Shown here: piece by piece, positions 7,079 through 11,172 of the stretch
How positions within the stretch are numbered: position 1 is the first letter of the stretch
How the letters are laid out: every line of letters starts with the position of its first letter
Origin: Candidatus Uhrbacteria bacterium RIFOXYB2_FULL_45_11
GTDB lineage: Bacteria; Patescibacteriota; Patescibacteriia; UBA9934; GWF2-40-263
Length of the DNA: 11,172 nucleotides
Assembly (NCBI GenBank): GCA_001791715.1
Contig: MGFD01000017.1
Coordinates: forward strand, 1 to 11,172
Reading direction: 5' to 3'
Position numbers and translations under genes: made by a program
The notes under the pieces: model-generated
What the model was told of the DNA's origin: nothing
The model's input: the letters and a program-made list of their open reading frames with translations, nothing else
The model's database searches: none

Positions 7079-7192
7079 ATGAAAGTTCGAGCATCCGCAA
7101 AAAAAATTTGTAAAGATTGCAGTGTGACACGCCGAAAAGGTCGTGTGGTTGTCATTTGTAAAAATCCTAAACATAAACAACGTCAAGGTTAA
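7079..7192 (+). CDS. rpmJ: 50S ribosomal protein L36 (bL36)
   Basis: The smallest ribosomal protein, which stabilises 23S rRNA folds in the large subunit. The 37 codons translate to a complete bL36 beginning MKVRASAKKICKDCSVTRRK and ending in KNPKHKQRQG. The zinc-ribbon ligands C11, C14, C27 and H32 are all present, so this is the zinc-binding (C+) form. Length equals the usual 37-38 residues. No Shine-Dalgarno is visible; a perfect inverted repeat ends 7 bases before the ATG and could affect initiation. It lies between infA and rpsM, its common position in bacterial alpha operons. Confidence 0.97.
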   Translation: MKVRASAKKICKDCSVTRRKGRVVVICKNPKHKQRQG

Positions 7193-7224
7193 TTGTCGAT
7201 TGGTTTAAAACCCTTTCAACTTTT

Positions 7225-7250
7225 CTACTTACTACTTTCTACTTTTACTT
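7225..7250 (+). repeat. period-7 pyrimidine-rich repeat leading into the rpsM start
   Basis: CTACTTA (7225-7231), CTACTTT (7232-7238), CTACTTT (7239-7245) and TACTT (7246-7250) follow one another with a 7-base period and abut the rpsM ATG at 7251. The tract has no G and hence no Shine-Dalgarno. It may be an unstructured ribosome landing site or a protein-binding leader. No known element was recognised. Confidence 0.7.
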
Positions 7251-7637
7251 ATGGCACGTATCGCTGGAGTTAACATCCCCCTCAACAAACATATCCGCAT
7301 CTCACTTACCTATATTTATGGGGTGGGTCCAACAACGGCCGCAAGCATTTTGAAGCAAGCGGACGTAAAAGGGGATATCAAAACCAAAGATTTAACAGAA
7401 GACCAAGTCAAAACAATTCGTGATCTTGTAGAAAAAGGTCGCAGATTAGAAGGAGACTTGCGTCGAGATGTTCTCTCTAGCGTTAAACGTTTGAAAGAAA
7501 TCGGTGCTTACAGAGGATCACGTCACGCAAAACACTTGCCGGTGCGTGGACAAAGAACTAAAACAAATTCACGAACCATTCGAGGCAACGTGAGAAAGAC
7601 CACAGGAAGTGGTCGTCGCGCTTTGACCAAGACATAA
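7251..7637 (+). CDS. rpsM: 30S ribosomal protein S13 (uS13)
   Basis: A small-subunit head protein that contacts the P-site tRNA and forms bridges to the 50S subunit. The 128 residues start MARIAGVNIPLNKHIRISLT, continue with IYGVGPTTAASIL (helix-two-turn-helix region) and contain the highly conserved HLPVRGQRTKTNSRTIRG. The tail KTTGSGRRALTKT is basic, as needed for tRNA contact. Length is slightly above E. coli S13 (118). The ATG follows a period-7 pyrimidine tract instead of a Shine-Dalgarno. Its TAA is followed by a single T and then the rpsK ATG (TAATATG). First gene of the S13-S11-S4-alpha-L17 core. Confidence 0.98.
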   Translation: MARIAGVNIPLNKHIRISLTYIYGVGPTTAASILKQADVKGDIKTKDLTEDQVKTIRDLVEKGRRLEGDLRRDVLSSVKRLKEIGAYRGSRHAKHLPVRGQRTKTNSRTIRGNVRKTTGSGRRALTKT

Positions 7638-7638
7638 T

Positions 7639-8034
7639 ATGGCTGCTGTAATCCAAACCAAATCAAAGAAAAAGAAAGTCGTGAAATCTGTTGCACAAGG
7701 CAACGCATATGTTCAGGCTACGTATAACAACACCATCGTGACTCTCACAGATTTAAATGGCAACACGCTTGCGTGGTCTAGTGCCGGAAACTGTGGTTTC
7801 AAAGGACCAAAAAAAGCAACTCCCTATGCTGCGGGTATGATCGTTAAGGCTGCTGCAGATCGCGTAAAAGAAATTGGTCTGAAAGAAATTAATGTGTTTG
7901 TAAGAGGTGTTGGTGCAGGACGCGATTCCGCTGTTCGCGCATTAAACGCAAATGGCTTTCAAGTGCTTTCTATCAAAGATTTAACACCGCTTCCACATAA
8001 TGGTTGCCGTCCACGTAAACCACGTCGCGTCTAG
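7639..8034 (+). CDS. rpsK: 30S ribosomal protein S11 (uS11)
   Basis: A small-subunit platform protein that binds 16S rRNA near the mRNA exit path, where Shine-Dalgarno pairing occurs. The 131 residues carry the family pattern: an N-terminal lysine-rich extension (TKSKKKKVVK), NNTIVTLTDLNGNTLAWSSAG, RGVGAGRDSAVRALN and the near-invariant end LTPLPHNGCRPRKPRRV. Length is normal (E. coli 129). It starts one base after the rpsM stop with no ribosome binding site of its own, so it probably relies on coupling. A three-base gap separates its TAG from the rpsD ATG. Confidence 0.98.
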   Translation: MAAVIQTKSKKKKVVKSVAQGNAYVQATYNNTIVTLTDLNGNTLAWSSAGNCGFKGPKKATPYAAGMIVKAAADRVKEIGLKEINVFVRGVGAGRDSAVRALNANGFQVLSIKDLTPLPHNGCRPRKPRRV

Positions 8035-8037
8035 TTT

Positions 8038-8649
8038 ATGGCAAAAAATCAAACTCCCATCGTTAAACTTTCTCGACGCCTCGGGATTGTGCTCGGCAAG
8101 GAAAAATATGTCCGCCGACGCCAATACCCACCAGGTGTGCATGGTCCAAAACAAGGAAACCATCGCCGTATCTCTGGATATGGAGAACAATTGCTTGAAA
8201 AACAGAAAGCAAAAGCCGTTTACGGACTTTTGGAAAAGCAATTCCGAAAATGTTTTGAGAAAGCCTCACAACACAAAGGAAATACTTCTGAATTCATGAT
8301 TCAATTGTTGGAACAACGTCTTGATAACGTTATTTACCGCCTCGGATTTGCAAAAACACGCAAACAGGCGCGTCAGATCGTTGGACACGGATTTGTTCTT
8401 GTCAATAATGAACTTGTTGATATTCCTTCATACCAAGTAAAGATCGGTGATGAAATTTCTGTCAAAGAAAACAAAAAAGCAAAAGGCATTGTAAAAGCAA
8501 TTGCTGAATTGAAAAAAGAAAACCAAGTACCAAAATGGTTGAATGCAGATGCGGCTGCTCTGAAAGGAAAAGTCACTGGCGAGCCAACCATGGATGATGT
8601 GGAAAAAATGTTTGATCCACGTTTGATCGTCGAATTCTACTCTCGATAA
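8038..8649 (+). CDS. rpsD: 30S ribosomal protein S4 (uS4)
   Basis: A primary 16S rRNA binder that nucleates 30S assembly and, in E. coli, represses the alpha operon by binding its mRNA. The 203 residues show the N-terminal domain (KLSRRLGIVLGKEKYVRRRQ and YPPGVHGP), the S4 RNA-binding domain (QRLDNVIYRLGFAKTRKQAR, then QIVGHGFVLVNN) and the usual end LIVEFYSR. The four-cysteine zinc site found in some S4 proteins is absent, so this is the zinc-free form. Length is normal (E. coli 206). No Shine-Dalgarno precedes the ATG, which lies 3 bases after rpsK. Whether it autoregulates here is unknown; the rpsM leader does not visibly resemble the E. coli pseudoknot target. Confidence 0.98.
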   Translation: MAKNQTPIVKLSRRLGIVLGKEKYVRRRQYPPGVHGPKQGNHRRISGYGEQLLEKQKAKAVYGLLEKQFRKCFEKASQHKGNTSEFMIQLLEQRLDNVIYRLGFAKTRKQARQIVGHGFVLVNNELVDIPSYQVKIGDEISVKENKKAKGIVKAIAELKKENQVPKWLNADAAALKGKVTGEPTMDDVEKMFDPRLIVEFYSR

Positions 8650-8654
8650 ATCAC

Positions 8655-8663
8655 TAAGGAGGT
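8655..8663 (+). promoter_or_regulatory. full-consensus Shine-Dalgarno of rpoA
   Basis: TAAGGAGGT can pair along its whole length with the canonical 16S rRNA tail and lies 7 bases before the rpoA ATG at 8671. It is the only strong Shine-Dalgarno seen at any gene start in the window, and it also fixes the rpoA start. Confidence 0.9.
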
Positions 8664-8670
8664 ACGTCGT

Positions 8671-9390
8671 ATGGAGAACATTCTTCTTCCATCAAAAATT
8701 TCGTTCGAAAAAGGTGAACGACCAAACGAAGGTGTTTTGGTTGTTGAGCCATGTTTTTACGGATATGGAACAACACTTGGAAACGCTTTGCGTCGCGTGT
8801 TGCTTTCATCTTTGCCTGGAGCTGCAGTAACAGCTGTAAAAATGAAAGGGGTCACTCACGAATTTCAAGCAATTGAAAACGTGAAAGAAGATGCGCTTGA
8901 GGTTATCTTAAACCTCAAGACACTTCGCCTCAAAGTATTTTCAGATGAGCCTGTTGTACTCAAATTGAGTGTCAGTGGTTTGAAAACAATCACTGCAGGT
9001 GACATTACTCCAAATGCGGATGTTGAAATCATGAATCCAGATCTCGTGATTGCACATCTTACAGACGCAAAGGCGTCCTTTGAAATGGAACTCACAGTAC
9101 GTAAAGGACGTGGGTATTCCACAACAGAAGAACGCGCTGGTGAAATTCATGATCTTGGAACAATTGCCATTGATGCACTTTTTTCTCCGGTCAGAAATGT
9201 TGGTTACCAAGTTGTTAATACACGTGTGGGCGATATCACAAACTTTGATAAGCTCATCATGAATATTGAAACGGATGGAACCATCACACCAGAAGCAGCT
9301 GTAGAACAATCTGCAAAGACACTTATCGATTATTTCTCAATCCTTCTCAACACACCAACGGAAGTTGCATCTGATTCAGATGCTTCATAA
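8671..9390 (+). CDS. rpoA: RNA polymerase alpha subunit, N-terminal domain only
   Basis: The alpha subunit dimerises and nucleates assembly of beta and beta' in the core polymerase. The 239 residues cover the N-terminal assembly domain: FEKGERPNEGVLVVEPC, then TLGNALRRVLLSSLPG (35-50), the dimerisation and beta-contact region, and later GRGYSTTEER and IDALFSPVRNVGYQV. E. coli alpha has 329 residues with the N-terminal domain ending near 235. Here the protein stops after an acidic tail (NTPTEVASDSDAS), so the C-terminal domain that binds UP elements and activators is absent. rplQ begins 15 bases later and encodes L17 from its first codon, leaving no room for a displaced or frameshifted domain. 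The start is fixed by a perfect Shine-Dalgarno. It lies between rpsD and rplQ as in most bacteria. Confidence 0.97.
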   Translation: MENILLPSKISFEKGERPNEGVLVVEPCFYGYGTTLGNALRRVLLSSLPGAAVTAVKMKGVTHEFQAIENVKEDALEVILNLKTLRLKVFSDEPVVLKLSVSGLKTITAGDITPNADVEIMNPDLVIAHLTDAKASFEMELTVRKGRGYSTTEERAGEIHDLGTIAIDALFSPVRNVGYQVVNTRVGDITNFDKLIMNIETDGTITPEAAVEQSAKTLIDYFSILLNTPTEVASDSDAS

Positions 9391-9405
9391 TTCCGGTTCA
9401 CGCAT

Positions 9406-9756
9406 ATGCGCCATCGCAACGCCGTCAAAACTCTCGGAAGACGAACTTCCACTCGAAACGCCATGCTCACAAGCCTCGCGTCGAGTATTATTTTGCATGA
9501 AAAAGTCAAGACAACCGAGACAAAGGCGAAGGTTGTTCGCGCGCTCGTAGAACGTTCCATTACAGATGGAAAGAAATCTACCTTAGCAACACGCAGAAAT
9601 TTAATGAAGCGTTTTGCTTCTGAAAATCCTGTAAATAAAATTTTAGATGTTCTCGCTCCACGTTATATGGAACGCAATGGTGGATACACACGTATCATCA
9701 AAATGGGAACACGCAAAGGAGACGGCGCTCCTGTCGTACAAATTGAACTTGTCTAA
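9406..9756 (+). CDS. rplQ: 50S ribosomal protein L17 (bL17)
   Basis: A large-subunit protein near the peptide exit tunnel. The 116 residues open with the family signature MRHRNAVKTLGRRTSTRNAM and continue LASSIILHEKVKTTETKAK and NGGYTRIIKMGTRKGDGAP, ending in VVQIELV. Length is close to the typical 115-127. The ATG at 9406 gives the conserved MRHRN start; an upstream in-frame or alternate start is unnecessary. There is no Shine-Dalgarno (ccggttcacgcat precedes it). The TAA is followed by one T and then the rplM ATG. Confidence 0.98.
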   Translation: MRHRNAVKTLGRRTSTRNAMLTSLASSIILHEKVKTTETKAKVVRALVERSITDGKKSTLATRRNLMKRFASENPVNKILDVLAPRYMERNGGYTRIIKMGTRKGDGAPVVQIELV

Positions 9757-9757
9757 T

Positions 9758-10120
9758 ATGAAGAAAGAACTTGATCGCAATATTCACACCATCGATGCGG
9801 ATGGAAAAAGTCCAGGACGTCTTGCAACACAAGTCGTAGGATTTTTAATGGGAAAAGGAAAAGCAACGTTTGTTTCAAACGTTGATGGTGGTGACCACGT
9901 TCAAGTGATCAACGCTTCAAAGATGAATATCATCGGAAAGCGCCTGGAACAAAAGGAATACTATCGTCACACGGCGTACGCAAGCGGATTGCGCACAACA
10001 AGCATGAAAAAAGTGTGGGCGGATAATCCAGGTGACGTCTTGGTTCGCGCGGTATCACGCATGTTGCCAAAGAATTCACATCGCAACGAACGCTTGAAGC
10101 GCCTCGTCGTCAAGAACTAA
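9758..10120 (+). CDS. rplM: 50S ribosomal protein L13 (uL13), short form
   Basis: An early-assembly 23S rRNA binder. The 120 residues contain HTIDADGKSPGRLATQVVGF, the GKGKATFVSNVDGGDHVQVI region, EYYRHTAYASGLR and MLPKNSHRNERLKRLVVKN. E. coli L13 has 142 residues; the missing parts are some of the N-terminal extension and the C-terminal tail after the KLKVY segment. The start at 9758 was chosen over an in-frame ATG at 9647, because the longer version would overlap rplQ by 110 bases with 37 residues unlike the family. The chosen start sits one base after the rplQ stop, the same TAATATG junction seen at rpsK and rpsI. Confidence 0.96.
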   Translation: MKKELDRNIHTIDADGKSPGRLATQVVGFLMGKGKATFVSNVDGGDHVQVINASKMNIIGKRLEQKEYYRHTAYASGLRTTSMKKVWADNPGDVLVRAVSRMLPKNSHRNERLKRLVVKN

Positions 10121-10121
10121 T

Positions 10122-10526
10122 ATGACAGAACAAGCAACAAAATTTACAGGAGCTGTTGGACGACGCAAATGCGCCGTTGCGCAAGTTCGCCTTCATCATG
10201 GTGGATCTGGAAAGATCATCATTAATGACCGTGAGCTCGAAAAATACCTCCCAACAACCATCCAACACCAAACCGTGAAGTCTCCTCTCGTTTTAACGGG
10301 AACAGAAAACATGTTTGATGTTCAAATCGTGGTAAAGGGTGGGGGACAAGCAGGACAAGCGGACAGTATCCGCCTTGGAATTGCTCGTGCGCTCGTTGAT
10401 TTCAACCCTGAATACAAAACTGTTTTGAAAAAACAAGGAATGATGACACGCGATGCTCGTATCCGTGAACGTAAAAAATTCGGAAAAAAGTCTGCGCGTC
10501 GATCACCACAATGGTCAAAGCGTTAG
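10122..10526 (+). CDS. rpsI: 30S ribosomal protein S9 (uS9)
   Basis: A small-subunit head protein whose C-terminal tail reaches the P-site tRNA anticodon loop. The 134 residues include AVGRRKCAVAQVRL (11-24), GGGQAGQADSIRLGIARAL and the basic end KFGKKSARRSPQWSKR with the required terminal Ser-Lys-Arg. Length is normal (E. coli 130). It starts one base after rplM, its standard partner, without a Shine-Dalgarno. It is the last gene of the operon; a strong hairpin terminator begins directly after its TAG. Confidence 0.98.
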   Translation: MTEQATKFTGAVGRRKCAVAQVRLHHGGSGKIIINDRELEKYLPTTIQHQTVKSPLVLTGTENMFDVQIVVKGGGQAGQADSIRLGIARALVDFNPEYKTVLKKQGMMTRDARIRERKKFGKKSARRSPQWSKR

Positions 10527-10527
10527 A

Positions 10528-10562
10528 AAAAATACCTGCCGTACGGCAGGTATTTTTGTTTT
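10528..10562 (+). terminator. rho-independent terminator of the infA-rpsI operon
   Basis: A perfect palindrome pairs 10528-10540 (AAAAATACCTGCC) with 10545-10557 (GGCAGGTATTTTT) around a GTAC turn, followed by TTTTTGTTTT. The GC core is eight pairs if the turn is partly closed. The run of A on the left side would also let it work on the opposite strand. It begins one base after the rpsI stop. Confidence 0.93.
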
Positions 10563-10588
10563 ACATGAAGTGTATTTTTTGCTACTAT
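10560..10588 (+). promoter_or_regulatory. promoter of the polysaccharide flippase gene
   Basis: TTTACA (10560-10565, five of six) and TACTAT (10583-10588, four of six) are separated by exactly 17 bases, and TGC immediately before the -10 makes it an extended -10. The -35 box overlaps the end of the terminator T-run. The -10 ends 8 bases before the ATG at 10597, predicting a leader of only 1-3 bases. Confidence 0.55.
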
Positions 10589-10596
10589 ACCCAAAC

Positions 10597-11172
10597 ATGT
10601 CACAGAATCTTGCAAAAAATACAGCGTTCATGACCATGGCTTCCGTTGGACAAAAGCTTGTTGCGTTTGTCTATTTTTTGTTTCTGGCGCGTGTCATGAT
10701 GCCAGAAAAAACGGGGACTTTTTTTCTGGCTACTTCCATTATTACCATGTTCTCCGTGTTTTCGGATCTTGGTGTGACATCTGTTTTGATCAGAGAAATT
10801 TCTAAACGTCCGGAAGCGCGAGAGCAAATTGTACGTCGAGCGATTGGTTTAAAACTGTTTCTTACACTTGCAACCGTTATTATTATTTTGATTGCAACAC
10901 CGTTTTTTCAGTATGGACCTGAATTAACAGGTCTTATTCTGATGACAAGTCTTGTCATGATTACAGATGCGCTTGCATTGATTTGTTATGGGATTTTACG
11001 CGCAGCTCAACAATTACGTTATGAAGCATTTGGAATGTTTATCGGTCAATGTGTAACAGTATTCGTTGGTGGTATTTCGCTTGTTCTTTATCCAGACGTT
11101 CGATTTTTGATTCTCGCGCTTATTTGTGGAAGTTTTATAACATTCCTCATCTCGTTTTCACAAGTCATTCGT
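10597..11172 (+). CDS. polysaccharide/oligosaccharide flippase (Wzx-like), 5' part
   Basis: The first 192 codons of a gene continuing beyond the window. The product is a MOP-superfamily membrane protein of the polysaccharide-synthase or Wzx type, expected to flip lipid-linked oligosaccharides across the cytoplasmic membrane for surface glycan or glycoprotein assembly. It opens with MSQNLAKNTAFMTMASVGQK, then VAFVYFLFLARVMMPEKTGT, a typical first helix and loop, and has SDLGVTSVLIREISKRPE, the family's loop between early helices. About five or six hydrophobic segments are visible. It is distinct from the MurJ-like gene at 3067-4710. The ATG at 10597 is the first in frame after the promoter and has no Shine-Dalgarno. 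Family assignment is good; substrate unknown, and sugar genes are likely to follow downstream. Confidence 0.85.
   Translation, partial: MSQNLAKNTAFMTMASVGQKLVAFVYFLFLARVMMPEKTGTFFLATSIITMFSVFSDLGVTSVLIREISKRPEAREQIVRRAIGLKLFLTLATVIIILIATPFFQYGPELTGLILMTSLVMITDALALICYGILRAAQQLRYEAFGMFIGQCVTVFVGGISLVLYPDVRFLILALICGSFITFLISFSQVIR

Noticed and set aside
8623..8650. Internal promoter before rpoA (TTGATC, 16 bases, GATAAA)
   Set aside because: Both boxes match only four of six positions, and the start would fall inside the Shine-Dalgarno, making it useless for rpoA.
8941..9309. 122-codon reading frame on the minus strand across rpoA
   Set aside because: It is antisense to a conserved gene, its translation has no recognisable domain, and no promoter or ribosome site was seen.
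9647..9757. Longer in-frame start for rplM
   Set aside because: It would overlap rplQ by 110 bases and add 37 residues unlike L13; the ATG at 9758 fits the family and the TAATATG junction.
10600..10827. 75-codon reading frame on the minus strand inside the flippase gene
   Set aside because: The + strand frame is a clear membrane transporter; the minus frame is low-complexity and basic with no motif.

Overview
The window looks like chromosomal core DNA from a small-genome bacterium of the Candidate Phyla Radiation (Patescibacteria). This is inferred from gene content and truncations, not from a database match. The supporting signs are an alanyl-tRNA synthetase of only 627 residues with no C-terminal C-Ala domain, an RNA polymerase alpha subunit of 239 residues with no C-terminal domain, a short ribosomal protein L13, a stand-alone PduL-type phosphotransacylase, very tight gene packing, and almost no Shine-Dalgarno sequences. 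Base composition looks AT-leaning. Stop codons are TAA, TAG and one TGA, so the standard bacterial code appears to apply. Every gene found is on the + strand, and no gap exceeds about 160 bases, so there is no long empty stretch to explain.

Region 1 (1-4710) is an envelope and metabolism block. It holds a SpoU/TrmH-type RNA 2'-O-methyltransferase, a family 2 glycosyltransferase, a PduL-like phosphotransacylase, a membrane-anchored surface protein (CARDB, thrombospondin type 3 repeats, PKD) and a MurJ/MviN-like lipid flippase. The last three overlap by 7 and 17 bases, so they are probably one translationally coupled unit driven from a promoter just before pduL.

Region 2 (4711-6651) is alaS with its own sigma-70-like promoter, whose predicted start site lies only a few bases before the ATG.

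Region 3 (6652-10557) is a translation and transcription operon. A strong promoter (TTGACA, 17 bases, TAAAAT) precedes infA, rpmJ, rpsM, rpsK, rpsD, rpoA, rplQ, rplM and rpsI, and a strong hairpin terminator closes it. This is the classical alpha operon with infA and rpmJ in front and the L13-S9 pair attached behind. It supplies initiation factor 1, ribosomal proteins and the RNA polymerase assembly subunit from one transcript. Two leader elements stand out: a perfect 12-bp inverted repeat between infA and rpmJ, and a period-7 pyrimidine-rich repeat running directly into the rpsM ATG.

Region 4 (10558-11172) begins immediately after the terminator with a promoter and the first 192 codons of a polysaccharide flippase that continues past the window edge.

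No mobile element, CRISPR array, tRNA, rRNA or clearly new multi-gene system was seen. The most interesting signals concern expression. Four genes with their own upstream gaps have -10-like boxes 8-10 bases before the ATG, which suggests leaderless transcripts, and rpoA alone carries a full consensus Shine-Dalgarno.
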